A DNA stretch of 64,000 bases from Liriodendron chinense (GCA_003013855.2 PVNU02004148.1:62001-126000); one strand, 5' to 3'. Shown: positions 34,019 through 45,894, numbered from the stretch's first letter. The notes: generated by a model from the sequence alone, not told the origin. Numbers and translations: made by a program.

Positions 34019-35383
34019 ACTGTAAATATTCTTTGGAAGGAACAAAACAGACGAGAGCTTTTCGTGGGCCTTTATGGGGCCATGAGTCCTCTGATCTTGT
34101 AGAAAAGGGACTGCTCCAGGTCACCTTTGAATAGCAATGTCTGTACTGTCTGCATCAAAATCCTAATCTGGATTGAGTTTGCGCTGCCAGCCCTGCGAGA
34201 AAATCATGATGAAGGTTTGAAACTTTGAATTCATCTACATTTTTTTAAGTCTAAAGGAGTTCTCTAAGAGAGTAACTGTCTGGTTTATCAACTGCAAGTG
34301 CTAACTTCTAAAGCTGCCAGATGCTGCAGGGTGGGTGCATAGTGCCCATAGTCCAGCCTGGAAATTACTCCTCCATCTGTGTACCGAGATGGACACGTAT
34401 AGTAGAAAAGGAAAGCGGTTCCATCTTACACATATGGATATTAGTATCCATTCAAAGCATGGTTTGATACAAAAAATCCAAGGCATGGACATGAAAATCT
34501 AATGATTATTTCTATTGGAGCTAATAAAAATTGAAACTAGTCTTATCTGAACAGAAAGTGGAATCCCAAAGTCATTAATCAAAGATCACCTTGCATCTTG
34601 TACTAGAGAATATTGATTGTGGATAATGCTAATCATTACTTCGGAAAATCTACTGTTTTCTTTACAATCCAAACAGCATAAAACATCGGATAAAGGGGAA
34701 ATGCCTTCTTTTCTCATGGATTCCACCTATCCAAACACGCCCCAAGGGAACTACCATTACATCCACCTGATTAATTTGCATACACCCATTCTTCTATTTG
34801 ATTCATCTGATAGGTGGGCAGGTTAGAGTTGAATCTAAAGATAATGGATCAAAGGTAACTTGTGACCTTCAAGAATCATGGAATTGACATACAAGTGGAA
34901 GTGCATTTATTTGTGGCATACATGTGCACATTATTTGTTATACACGTGCGTCCATGTGTCTCAGTGTCGGTTGAGCCTTGGCAAGTTGAAGACCGAAGAT
35001 TCGAGTGGACAAGAAGCATCAAGGAAGAAGAAACAGGTAAATGAGGTGCCTTGGTGATCCTAACCTTAGAACCAAAATAACCATAACCTTAAAATGGCTT
35101 GGACCCAATATGTAAACTTTTAGTCATCCTATATTGGCCTTAGGAGTTCCAAAAGATCACCCTTTGTAAGGCCTAAGAGGTTCGTGAGCTGTTATAAAAA
35201 CATATCCCAAACAACAGAACTTACTGGTCTGTCGGTCGGACCATCGGCCGGTCGACAACAGGTTCAGTTGACTGAATGATTTGGTCGACAGGCCGAAATC
35301 GGCGATTTCACGACGACAAAGATAACATTTGTCCTGAGTTAATTCGGCCAACTGACATTGAAAATTGGCCGGCCGATGGGCCT
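34019..35383. other. Gene-free stretch
   Basis: No gene, RNA or element boundary was recognised. The longest frames (about 60-70 codons) look like chance. Confidence 0.45.
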
Positions 35384-37416
35384 TGTTGATGTAGAACAGG
35401 TTGCCGACTATTACATGGCCAGATGGACCAAAAGAAGACCGATCGAGGCCAGAAGCGATCAGAATCGTCAGGACCGTAAAACGGTCGTATCTCGCGATCC
35501 GAGATGAGTTTCAGGGCGTATAATATATGATTTTGGGGTAGCTTGAGCTACTTTAGCCAACCAACCCGGCTACACCGGGTTGCCCATGCCAGAATCGCGA
35601 GATTCGACCAGATTGACGGTCATTAGGCTAGTTTTATTTCAATTTTACTATTTATAGTAAATTTTATTTCAATCATAACTTTTGATCCGTAGGGTTTTAG
35701 AGTTTGTGCCCAACACGAAAAGGGCTTAGAATAATTAGTAGAACAATGTGGCTGGGCCTGTTTGAAAATTTTCTATTTTTGGCCAAAAACCATAAGTTCT
35801 AGTAGGATTGAGAGATTTCTATAAATAGAAGTTTACTATTTATAGTAAGTTGTGGCTTTTAGGTGTTTTAGTTTGAGTTAAAGTTTGAAACTTCTACCTA
35901 GGATTTAGTTTCTTATTTAAAGCATTGTAATCACGTTAATTTTCATTCAATTAATTATTACGAATTTATTTGGATTTATTTCTTGTTTTCTCTTGCTTTC
36001 CCTCGTGGATTCGAGGAAGTCCGATAGAGGATTCTCGGAGGCCTTGTGGACTCAAGGTACTTATCTGATTAGGCAGGCGTTGATCGACCTAATCACGCCC
36101 TCCTAGCATCACTTGTTGACCGGCCGACAGTACCGGGTTAATGGGTCGAAAATGGCTGAAATAACAGGGAGCTCCAACTCTATATATTTGGAGCTCGGGC
36201 TTTGGGCTTTCGAAAGGGAATTTAGTGCATTAAAAGTCACTACTATAGCAACCATCATTAGGCTCTAATCCTAAGATAATCAAGTCATCTTCCTTGTGAT
36301 TCATTACATGTTGGAGCATTCAAAGCTCAAATAAAGATGAACTTATTTCCTTGTGATCTCTAGAAGTTTCAACACCAAACCTAGAGGTAAAACCTTTGTC
36401 TAAACCTCTCATAGAGATCTTTTGGGTGAATTCCTCTATGCAACCAAATTCCTATTAGTTGTAAAGAATTTAACCATCCTTCCGTCACCCTGGTGATCTC
36501 AGCGGAACATCAAATGCAAGCTGATTGATCATTGGAGTTGAAGCCTTGGCAAAGCATCGGCATCAAAGACCGGGGGAGCATATGAGGAGTTGATTCAAGC
36601 ACGGGAAAGCTAGAAGCGACTCAAGACAGCGCAACAAAAGGCGCTTAATCCGACAAGTTAGCTGTCAATTGTAAGAGTCCAGTTATACTCTTTTCTTTAG
36701 TAGAATTGAGTGTGAGAGTTTGTGACCCAAACTCAAACTAGGCTCCTGAGTAGAACCTTGGCTCTTGTGTAGAGCCTAAATCAAGTCTCTAAGGGAAGCC
36801 TTCGGCAGGAGTAGTCATTGGATTGGGACCAAGGTCATTGGTTAGCCTTGAAACCATTGTAGGTTCTTGTGTAGGACCTTGGCTCTTGCGTAGAGCCTAA
36901 ATTGTCAAGTCTCCAAAGGGAACCATTGACATAAGGTGTGTATGTGTTCCTTCAGCATGGGTGCATAAGTATAAGTTGAGAGGTGAACCGGAAAAAACCT
37001 CCGTTCAGGTTAAGAGGTGAACCTATTGTAAAAATCTTCGGTTAAGGTTGAAAGGTTAACCAGAATTAAAACCTATTGTAAAAATCTTCGGGTAAGGCAA
37101 CCGTGAGTGAAGTAGGAAGACCGAACCACTATACATGCTTGTGTTTGTATTTGATTTGAGCACATTGTTATTCTAGCATTATTAGTTTAATTGTTAATTA
37201 TATAAATGCTTGAATGAAATGTATGCTATACACATGATAGGTAGATTCACACACAATATACATTTTCACTAAGTAGACTAGTTGCTTGAATGATATATCA
37301 TTTGTAGTCTATGTGATTAGACTTACTTGGCTTGGAAGGCTAAGTGTTAATGCTTTAATTCAGTTTAATTGTTAATTAGTTTTAATTAAGGCATATTTTT
37401 TTAAATGTCCTAATCA

Positions 37417-37451
<35 letters not shown>

Positions 37452-37464
37452 TAGGACTTAGACA
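35384..37464 (+). repeat. LTR retrotransposon remnants, ends unresolved
   Basis: This stretch reads like LTR sequence. It has TTCTATAAATAGAAG near 35817 (TATA-like), CTTGCTTTCCCTCGTGGATT near 35993, and repeated GAACCTTGGCTCTTG/TAGAGCC words near 36750-36900. From about 37380 the TTAAATGTCCTAATCA plus C-run plus CTCTAGGACTTA pattern is like the 3' end of some copia (Sirevirus-type) LTRs. There is no polymerase frame, no primer site and no confirmed TG..CA pair. It may be two LTRs of different elements joined near 36100. Confidence 0.5.
37418..37449 (+). repeat. Run of 32 C bases
   Basis: An uninterrupted C homopolymer of 32 bases lies within TAATCAT..TCTAGGACTTA. LTRs of this type usually carry a much shorter C run at this point, so this is an expansion or a sequencing-length uncertainty. 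Confidence 0.9.
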
Positions 37465-37980
37465 TAGTTCTAAGCTCCACACTTTGAGCTTCTGCAAAGT
37501 GTAGTGCCCCAAGTGTGAGTAAAATGCGCAATTGCAACAAGTACATCATTAATGATTGCAGCAACTCGAAGAGGCAATGAGAGCTGGGTAGAATCAGAAC
37601 TCCCACAGATCCCCACAAGAATACCCATCGTTGCAAGGTTCGCATTTCAATTCAGTTTGGGTTTTGTTTGTAGCAGGGTGTCTAATGCTTTCAGTTTGGG
37701 GAGTTTGATTCCCACCCAGTTCGTATCACAACATGTATTTCCAAAAAGTTCACAAACAATTCGATTCATTAAACGAAGACATTAATTTACATAAAGTGGT
37801 TCATTAACATTAGATGTCCGGTGTTCAAGGCAATGGTCCCAAACATTCAACCCATTTTATGAATTCGAGTTATGCGAGCTCTGATTAACTAGCAAAGTTT
37901 GGCTTTGAAGCAAATGATTGAACTTTGATGAACTTAAGGTTAGGGAATTCATGAATTTGCATAGAATCAATCTAAATCAC

Positions 37981-38256
37981 ATGGTGACTTTCAGTATCAT
38001 ACTATTCCTATTCTTCATGTTAATATTATACTCGCAAGCCATTGATCTTCCGAACCCTCCTGGAATGAAAGCCACTGCCCTAATATGCTCTACAAGGCCT
38101 GATTCCTCCTATCCATCTCAAATGGGTAGAAGCCCAGAAGGACCCTACAAAATGATTTTAGAGACCAAAATGATGGAAGGATGCTCCAGTGCCAATCAGC
38201 AGTTTAATAAAAAATATTGCTTTGTATCCATAAACAAATCTTGTTTATCTTGTTAA
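37981..38256 (+). CDS. Candidate small secreted cysteine-containing peptide (unproven)
   Basis: From the ATG at 37981 the frame gives 91 residues; an upstream in-frame ATG at 37918 would add 21. Residues about 2-18 are strongly hydrophobic (VTFSIILFLFFMLIL) and are followed by a plausible signal-peptidase region (YSQAIDLPNPP). The rest holds five cysteines, three near the C-terminus (KKYC, KSC, LSC). I recognise no family. It lies beside LTR remnants in a gene-poor region, has no obvious TATA box or intron, and could be a chance frame or a remnant of a larger gene. Confidence 0.25.
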   Translation: MVTFSIILFLFFMLILYSQAIDLPNPPGMKATALICSTRPDSSYPSQMGRSPEGPYKMILETKMMEGCSSANQQFNKKYCFVSINKSCLSC

Positions 38257-39595
38257 CCTAGCAAGAGCATGCCTAACCCACCTTTCCCAACAATGCAAAA
38301 TGAACCCAATAACAGAATTTGTGGGGTTTAGTGAATGATAAATAGAGAGCGAGGCAGCAAACACAAACTGTTGATGGTATTGACGAGTTAATACCTTATC
38401 AGCAATATGTAAATAAAGAGAATGGCTTGACCAATTGGAGTTCTAGTTTACAATTTTTAGTTTGATATTTATCAAAATTCATTTATCCATGGGGTGTGTA
38501 CTAACCAAAAAGAAATGAAAAAAAAAAGTAGGCTCATTTGCTTGTTTTTCAATTCATTCAATTCGTAGTTTGGGTTCAACTAGTATAATGGACTAGTACA
38601 ATGTTCTAATTCAACATAATTTGATCAAATTCATGCAGTCTGAAGAATTAAACAAAAAATTCAAATGGCCGACATGTCTTCCTAATTGAGTGTTTTCTAT
38701 TTCCAATTTTGGGAAGTTCTGCTATGTTGAAGAATTTGCTCAAATCTTATTCGAACTAGAAATCAAACTGATTCGACACAGTTTGCGAGTTGCTGCAAAA
38801 CGACAACGAACTTTGGATCAAATTGGGTCAATTTATTTGAATCAAGAGTAACGAATTACGATGTGTCAAACTGTGATTTCGTTCACTTGAAGTCTTGAAC
38901 TGATTTATAGTTTGGGTGTATGGTTTAACCAAGCATAACTTTGCTTAGGACCCGAAGGAAGAGACATAATCCCTCCAAGGAAAGAAAAAAGAGGAATTAT
39001 ATAATCCTCAACCCAAGGATGCACGGGATAGTCAGGATTCAGTTTGTGTGAGAGTGGACCATCTTTGGTGATACAGATCATTGGTCTGTTGAACCTAGCA
39101 TGGGAAGACCATGCCCTGTAAACCTCCCAGTTTGGATCCTTGACACCAATCTCAGGTTCTCTGAACATGGACTGTTGCTGCACTTCTCAACCATCTATTT
39201 GCAATCCACAAATGGAAACATTATGATGGCCCAAGATCAATAGTCTGGATCACTGGACAATGGGCCCCACTTCTACAAATGAAAACTGAGGCTGAGGATC
39301 TAATGATGCAAACATCAACCTATACATCGCCATAATCTTACAGATTACATTTGCATGTGTGTATACTGATTCTAACTTATGCACATCCAAATGATATAAG
39401 CAAGAGATCACTATCACAGTGGAAACACTGCCGTCAATATTGATTTTATGTCGCCAAACTTGCTCTAGCAATTGCTGCATGCACTAAGCAGGATGGACAA
39501 TGTCACCTTCTGGGGTACCTCAGAAATTGACAACCTCCCAACTTCTTATTGTCAAACCAGTAGATGATAATATATAAAAATGCCACAGGTCTGAT
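38257..39595. other. Gene-free stretch
   Basis: No gene is supported. A 92-codon minus-strand frame at 38905-39183 has no recognisable domain. MITE-like words (GATGGCCCAAGATCAATAG, TGGGCCCCAC) occur near 39220-39275. Confidence 0.4.
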
Positions 39596-39598
39596 TAA

Positions 39599-39704
39599 GG
39601 GTGCATTTGGTTGCACCAATATCATTAAATTTCATGATATTTTGCACCAAATTAGACTGACTAATCCTGAAATTTCATGATATTTGGCACAACCAAATGC
39701 ACCC
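39599..39704. mobile_element. Tourist-like MITE, 106 bp, TAA target duplication
   Basis: The left end is GGGTGCATTTGGTTGCACCA and the right end read inward is GGGTGCATTTGGTTGTGCCA. TAA flanks both sides (39596-39598 and 39705-39707), as expected of PIF/Harbinger-type (Tourist) elements. Almost the whole element is an imperfect palindrome. Confidence 0.85.
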
Positions 39705-39707
39705 TAA

Positions 39708-40970
39708 AGAAAAAGAACTGGGAAGAAATGTAAGAAAATGTTTGCATTGACAAGTCTGCAAATTGAACATAGTAGAAACAAACAGTTATGAGAGGAAATG
39801 GAATTCAAGAAGTTGAGATGCCTGTAACGATTAAAGGATGGATTATACATCTTCAATCCATCCTTTCTTCATAAGCTTATCGCCTCACAGTGCTAGACTT
39901 TGAGCACGTAAAACCAATTGGTGGCTTAATTAAGTTGCCAATGGTTCACACGCAACAAAAAAATGCAGCCTGCCTAATTTTTGGATCAGGTCAGCAACGC
40001 TGTGGTCACACTTGGCTCTTATGTCCAACACGTGTGTCAGGTTGGCATGTACAGCCACATGTAGAGGTGAGTCAGGGCTTCATGGAACTCATAGAAATAT
40101 ACATTTTAGAAGAAAAATTTGTGACGAACAAAATGCACATATATAGTAAATCTAAACTGGAAATGCAAGCCTGCAGAACATTTTACTCAAATGCTGCTGC
40201 TCTCTTTTCTAAGGAGAGTACAACAGTTTGTGATTGGACATCACTTTCTTGTTCTCAACTGAAACAAAGTTCTAAAATGTGAGTGGCCAAAGACTCTCCT
40301 ACATTAACAACGGATCCAGCCAAAATCCAAACTGCCCTAGTTCTTGCTAGCTATGCCTACATGATCACCATCATGGGGAGATTCTATCAGCTGAGAGCTT
40401 CCCTTGAGAACTGGAAAAAATGGATTACTATCTCCTGCTTGTTAGATAAGCCGGGTAGAGAGTGTAGTGTGTGTGAGTGATCCATGGTTCATTCCCTGTA
40501 GTGTTACCTTTCAAAGTAAAAAAATAAAAATCAAAGACATTCAATGCCATACCAAGGATTTCACCAAACCTACATATGACTTCATAGAGACCATTTGCAG
40601 AACCATCGTTGAGAAAGTAATAAAATTTTCACAAGTAATTAAGTAATGATATACAATGTGTCCTTAACAAAGTAATAATCAACCACAGGAGAATTTTGCA
40701 ATATAAAATTACAAAATTACCAAATCTTGTGACAATAGGTGATGGATTCCAGCCCGCAGCTTACCCCCATGATACCCAGAAATAACAACACCCAAACCGC
40801 AATGCATATCACATGAGTACCACTTTTCTTACAGAAATAATATGTGATTTGTTTTGACCAATTTAGTGCCTATAGATCGAAAAGGTTATTCATATTAGCA
40901 GTACGTACCATACTGGACGGCATTTAGAACCATGATCTGTGTATCAATCATAGGCAGGAAGAGCCCCAGT
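39708..40970. other. Gene-free stretch
   Basis: Two open frames of 130 and 65 codons (39890-40282 and 40283-40480) show no domain or coding features I can defend. Confidence 0.4.
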
Positions 40971-41127
40971 ACACACACACACACACACACTTGACCAAGT
41001 TACTCAGCCTGATATTTGAGTCAGGTTTTCGAGTTCTAAAACTACGAGACATGCGCGTGTGCGTATCATAGTCATACACACACACACACACAGGGAGAGG
41101 GAGAGCCGCAGGGGGGGGGAGGGGGGT
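40971..41127. repeat. Compound microsatellite: two AC runs and a G-rich run
   Basis: An AC run lies at about 40971-40990 and a CA run at about 41075-41092. The second is followed by GGGAGAGGGAGAG and G runs (about 41111-41127). Confidence 0.85.
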
Positions 41128-41179
41128 TAGATTTTGAAATGGACACATTCAAGAGAACATAGGAGTAGCCCCAATAGGT

Positions 41180-41463
41180 AATAAGATGGGGGAAAGTAGA
41201 CTTAGCTGATTTGGCCATGTGTACTAGAGACCAAGAACTGCACCGGTTATGAGTGAGTGGGTTCAAGTTCATCGTCTAAGCCTTATCCCAATTAACTAAG
41301 GTCAGCTGTGAGTTGGTTCAAGTTGAAGGTTATAGAAGGGCAAGGGAAAGGCCTGAAAAGATGAGGGTGGAGATCATAAGAAAAGAGTTGATGACCTATC
41401 ATTTAACTGAGGATATGGTCTTAGATAGGGTGGCATGGTGGAACAATATTCTTTATAGTTGAC
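41180..41463 (+). pseudogene. RTE-like LINE, C-terminal tail of reverse transcriptase ORF
   Basis: Broken frames read FGHVY(stop)RPRTAPV and then, from about 41320, QVEGYRRARERPEKMRVEII followed by LTEDMVLDRVAWWNNILYS and a stop. This corresponds to the conserved tail of plant RTE-type LINE polyproteins (GHVQRRP..APV, then a GRGRPK-like basic part, then DRxxWRxxI). A piece at about 42078-42118 (CCAATTAGTTGGGAAAAGGC then a GATGATG-like tail) matches the 3' end of such LINEs. The 41482-42076 repeats now separate it. Confidence 0.7.
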
Positions 41464-41481
41464 TCCATGATGTAGGATGAC

Positions 41482-42076
41482 TAACCACTTACTCTAAAAG
41501 CTTGAACTGATAGAGCATGGTGAATCAATTCCTTTATCTCACAGACCAAGCCCCAAGTCCATGGGTTAGGTCCTCGGCCGAACCCTCCTTCGTGGGCCCC
41601 AAGTCCATGGGTACATATCACATGAGCCGCTCAAGTTCACAGGTGGGGACCGAGTCCACAAGCCACCCATCTCACACGGGCCGCCCACCCCAAGTGTGTC
41701 CCCACCTTCACAGGCTACCCCACTCAAGCCCGGTGTGACAATGTCCTTGCATTAATCGCCCCCGGTGAGGAGTCTCGAATACGAGACTTCCTGCTCTGAT
41801 ACCAATTTGATTAGTACAATTAACCACTTGCTCTAAAAGCTCAAACTGGTAAAGCATGGCGAATCAATCCCTTTATCTCATAGCCCAGGCTAGGCTCTCA
41901 GCCGAACCCTCCTTCGTGGGCCCACTCGTTTCACATGAACCACCTGAATCCACGGGCCATCCGAATCCATGGACCATCCGAATCCACAGACCATCCGAAT
42001 CCACGGACCGCCCACCTAGAGTGTGCCCCTGCATACACAGGCTGCCCCAATCGAGCCTAGTGTGAAAATGCCCCGC
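41482..42076. repeat. Direct pair of ~270-bp repeats
   Basis: Copy 1 (41482-41757) and copy 2 (41821-42076) both start TAACCACTT.CTCTAAAAGC, continue TGAATCAAT.CCTTTATCTCA and share GCCGAACCCTCCTTCGTGGG. The 63-bp linker contains GCTCTGATACCAATTTGA, a phrase common in dispersed plant repeats. Copy 2 has a small array of CCATCCGAATCCA units at about 41955-42011. Confidence 0.7.
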
Positions 42077-42649
42077 ATTACTCCAATTAGTTGGGAAAAG
42101 GCTTAGATTGTTACAATGATGATGTAAATTAAAGAAAAATAAATTTCATAAATGCACTCATGAGTCATGATTCATATCAGCAATCCGATAGAGCTGAAAC
42201 CAAAATTCCACACATATTTTTCACTAAATCCTCTTCAAAGGGGCATTCACATTTTTGGTAAAAAAATTGAATGTTTAGCATTATGAAATACCATTGAAAA
42301 GTTGAGAGCAGTGGTTTGCAATCATGTGATTAGTTAAGGACTGAGCATTTACATGTTCAATCATCAGCAGGCACAATACAGCAACAGTTTCTTGTATGAT
42401 CAGTCCTGTGTTCATCACCAGATTGGGACACCTGGTCCACATCAACTGCTTCACATAAACTGAATTCAAGTCTATTCTAAGTACTTACTTTTCACTGGCA
42501 TATAGTAGATCGGTAACTCAATCTTGTAATCACACAGAATTATTAGACATTTAGTAATGATGGTCTATAAAATTAAGCTGGTGAAATCCATGCAACTGCA
42601 ATTGTTTTAAAGAATATCGTAAGGGAATCTAATAAAATAGAGAGCCTAC

Positions 42650-43240
42650 CAGAAGCATCTTCAGGAGTGAATGAGTCTCAATGTGAGCAATAGCACTCTT
42701 AATTCAAGCATATCCCTCAAGCTCATCAACAGTGTGAAATGCTTTCTCGTTGCTCATAAGTTTCTCAACCAAAACAGCAGGATTCACAAGTAGATATGGA
42801 GGCTTTGGGCAGATTCTCGCAAGATTGATTTGAGACATCATGAAAACATCATACTGCTGAATGCTTTCATCTAGCATCACCCACTTCAATATCGGATGAA
42901 CCTTGAAATTCTGGCAACCAAATTAATAATTGTGAGATTCCTCCTAATCAGTGGAAAGCTGGACAAATGTAAGAACAAATCTGAGAAAGCCTTCTCCAAG
43001 AAACTTGGTAATGATGTGTCATTGAATGACTCGCTGAAAGGACAAATGAAGTTCTTTGCATAGATACTCTTACATAGATTTTCCTTGGCACTGTAAATGG
43101 AAGATACCCTCTTCTAGGAAGCTTATAATGTGGATATAGTCCGCATGGGGTGGAAGATAGTCTGACTGTAGCAAGTGTCCTATGACCCTTGAAGCTGAAA
43201 AGCTGGATTGTCTGGTTTGCTAGAAAGAAATTCCCAAATC
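42650..43240 (-). pseudogene. Decayed coding piece of an unrecognised gene
   Basis: On the minus strand three consecutive stretches look protein-coding but change frame: about 43238-43085 (SDYLPPHADYIHIISFLEEG), about 43071-42905 (LEKAFSDLFLHLSSFPLIRR), and 42910-42650 (INLARICPKPPYLLVNPAV then VEKLMSNEKAFHTVDELEGY). Joining needs two single-base corrections. An in-frame TGA at 42706-42704 falls where a tryptophan codon (TGG) would read naturally. The third part can be bounded by AG at its start and GTAGGC after 42650. I cannot name the family; it reads like a helical repeat protein. A downstream exon at about 42360-42460 is possible but weak. Confidence 0.5.
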
Positions 43241-43639
43241 TCCAAATACCAAAACCTGAACAGCAAGGAAACATCGTTAAATAAATTAATGTGGAGGATA
43301 ACTTAAGAGATGACATCATTAACTAAAATTGAAATGTATGTCATCATTAACTAAATTTGAAATGTATGTGGAGGATAACTTAAGAGATGCCATCATCTCT
43401 TCAGAGGATAAAAGATATCACATTATTTTGCTGTTAACAGTTCAAGTCTATTTTAGATAGGAAACCAAATGCACACCAATTTTGGATATTTATGTCATTA
43501 TGTGTGCTGCATCTGTTACCATTATCATATATAGAAACAGGAGTAGATAGACATGTATTTGTGTATCTATGTATAGAAAACATATGTAAATAAGGATTCA
43601 AATATAAATAAATTACATGCATGCAAATATAGGATAGCT

Positions 43640-43862
43640 ATAAGACCAGCTATGCTTTATGGGACTGAATGTCGATCCGTGAAGGAACAACATGTTCATA
43701 GGATCAGTGTAGCCAAAATAAGGATGTAGAGATGGATGAGTGGCAAGACGAGGAAGGATGGAAGTAGAAATTGATGTATTTGAGGGAATTTAGGAGTAGA
43801 ATTAGATGGTATGGCCATGTGCAACAGAGACCAGAAACTGTACAAGTTGAAGGGGCTTTGAA
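43640..43862 (+). pseudogene. RTE-like LINE reverse transcriptase fragment
   Basis: The frame gives RPAMLYGTECRSVKEQHVHR then ISVAKIRM(stop)RWMSGKTRKD, and in another frame RIRWYGHVQQRPE. This is the conserved stretch after the reverse transcriptase core in plant RTE-type LINEs. Several stops and frame changes show that it is dead. It precedes, in protein order, the tail piece found at 41180-41463. Confidence 0.75.
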
Positions 43863-44216
43863 AGGGTTCGCGTAGCCCAATTAGTTGGGATGACAGCATG
43901 CATACAAATGCGTATAGGCTTTTCCAATCACTGAAGATAGGGCTGTAGATCCTTTTTCTTTTCTTTTTAAACACATCAATAGGAATTTATCCTGAGGAAT
44001 TTTTAGGAAAACAGGATCGGTAAAGCTGCCCAGAAATAGATGGGACAAGATTATGATGATAATGATGACAGAGAATTCAGGGGTACTGTTCTATCTAGCT
44101 AATAGTCAAAGACTTTCTAAAAAGGAAATTAGTGATTTTGATTAAGAGAAAAAAATGGAGCCACATCAAGGATGAGGTAAGGAATTCCCAATAAAAATAG
44201 ACACTCACCTAACATC

Positions 44217-44346
44217 CTACTTGGTCAATTCATCAGCTACCTGGCTCGCCTCTCTACAAATGTGGACAAACGAAATATTTATCCTGGAGGCAAGAGACTG
44301 GATCTCATTGAAAGTAACAGATATTAATGCATCCAAGCCACCATTC
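44217..44346 (-). pseudogene. RNase H-like domain fragment (retroelement or host RNase H family)
   Basis: The minus strand reads GGLDALISVTFNEIQSLASR, INISFVHICREASQVADELT, then K and a stop. The HIxREANQVADxLxK ending is the C-terminal signature of plant RNase H-like (RVT_3 type) domains found in LINEs and their host derivatives. The N-terminal half of the domain is not seen. The LTR retrotransposon at 44444 sits about 100 bp upstream of the fragment. Confidence 0.65.
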
Positions 44347-44443
44347 CCCCATAGTACAGGAGAAGGTCCAAAGGTGGATATCACACACTGGCTGAACCGT
44401 GATTTTGGGACCTCAAAGTGTGCAATTGGATAGTGGAGCCTAT

Positions 44444-45887
44444 TGTTGAGCCATGAATATTATATATTCTAACCCTTTTCATCATCACATTATGCATGAT
44501 TTTCATGTTTAAAGACCAATCTAATACATGTTTTTGTGATTGTAGGAATGAGAGGGAGACTTCACTAATTCATGGTTAAAAGAGTCACTTTGTATGCATT
44601 GAATATCAACAAAACAAGTGTCAAGAGATGGAGGAAAGAAGAAGAAAGAAGGAGAAGAAAATATAAAAAAACCTCTCGTAGACCGGTCGCCAAACAGGTC
44701 TCCAGACAGGTTTTCAGGAATCCAGAAAATAGAGCTTGTTAGAATGTTTTTGAGCTTCTTAGACCGGTCGCCAGACAAGTCGATCACACTCTAGAAACAG
44801 AAATTTCTATTTCTGTCTTCCAATTTTTGCTGCGTTGTGCGTGACTCTTGCGTGTTTTCTCGAAGATTCTGCGTTACTGGAGCTCAAAACCTATAAAAGG
44901 ACACCTTCACCTTGTTCCTAAGGGAACCGAGAAGAGATCTATCATAGTGGGAGAAGGAGAGAGTCGGATTCGGAGTTCTACAACTCCCTCTACTTAGTTT
45001 TCCTTTTAGTTTTTCATGTTTTCATTAATTTTCCTGTTTTTCCTTAGCATGGTTGGCTAAACCTCTTAGTTAGGGCTAAGAGGTGAAGCTTGTAGTAGAT
45101 CTAAGATGTTTTAATTCGTTTTAATGATTTCATAAATTGTTTTTATTGATTGAACATCGGTTTGTGGAGTTTAAATGAAGTTCTAAGTAGTTTTTCTTAA
45201 TCTTATGATGACTCATGGATGTTTGGAAGAATTGTCCTAGTTCTTAGTTGTTTTGCATGGATTTAGACCTATATGCTCCGAGGAATCAGATTCAAGACAC
45301 TCTAGAACTTGGTTCTTCATGTGGGAACTTCAAACCAAAGTTCTACTTTTTTTTTTAATGAAAAATCTGAGATATGTGTTGTTTCTTCATATGATTTGAA
45401 TCAAGTTCAAATCATGATATTGGTTAAGCTTTGTGACAGGGTTTGATGATTATTATGAGTGTGATCTTAATCTATTGGAACTAGGATTGGCCTATGTAAT
45501 TGAGTGTGCCTAAATCCTAACTTGAATTGAGGGAATTATGTTGATAAACAACACATGTATTGGATTGTTTTGCTGAATTAACCGCTCTATAATCCGGCTA
45601 GATAGGATTTGATTTCAATTCTAGTTGTGTAATTAGGAAAACAAAGCGAATCATACATCAATGATTGCTATAAGTGGATTCTTGGCACCTTAGTGCTTCT
45701 TTAGATTGTTAATTTCATCTCAAGTTTATAGATTACTCTTCTACATTCGAATTCCAGTTTATTGTAGTTTAATTTCAATTGGAGATTGTTAGAAGAAATT
45801 CTGAGAATTCCTAAATTAGTCTCTAAGAACGATCTCGGTCTCTACCGAATTATTGCTACATGCAACCCTACATTTGGGGAGCGAACA
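44444..45887 (+). repeat. 5' LTR
   Basis: 1,444 bp with TG..CA ends. A TATAAAA box at 44892-44898 lies in CCTATAAAAGGACACC; transcription would start shortly after. CCGGTCGCC words (about 44688 and 44765) recur within the LTR. Confidence 0.92.
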
Positions 45888-45894
45888 AGTTTTT

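Noticed and set aside
38905..39183. 92-codon minus-strand frame with tryptophan-rich stretches
   Set aside because: No family recognised, no splice context, and part of it overlaps MITE-type words; not supported.
39890..40480. Two consecutive plus-strand frames (130 and 65 codons)
   Set aside because: No recognisable domain and no sign of coding composition; the abutting ends are not evidence of a gene.
40971..41092. Possible CRISPR-like or regulatory array
   Set aside because: These are simple AC dinucleotide runs with a non-repeated spacer; a plant microsatellite.
42948..43319. 123-codon minus-strand open frame
   Set aside because: The protein-like sequence in this stretch is in other registers; this frame only happens to be open.
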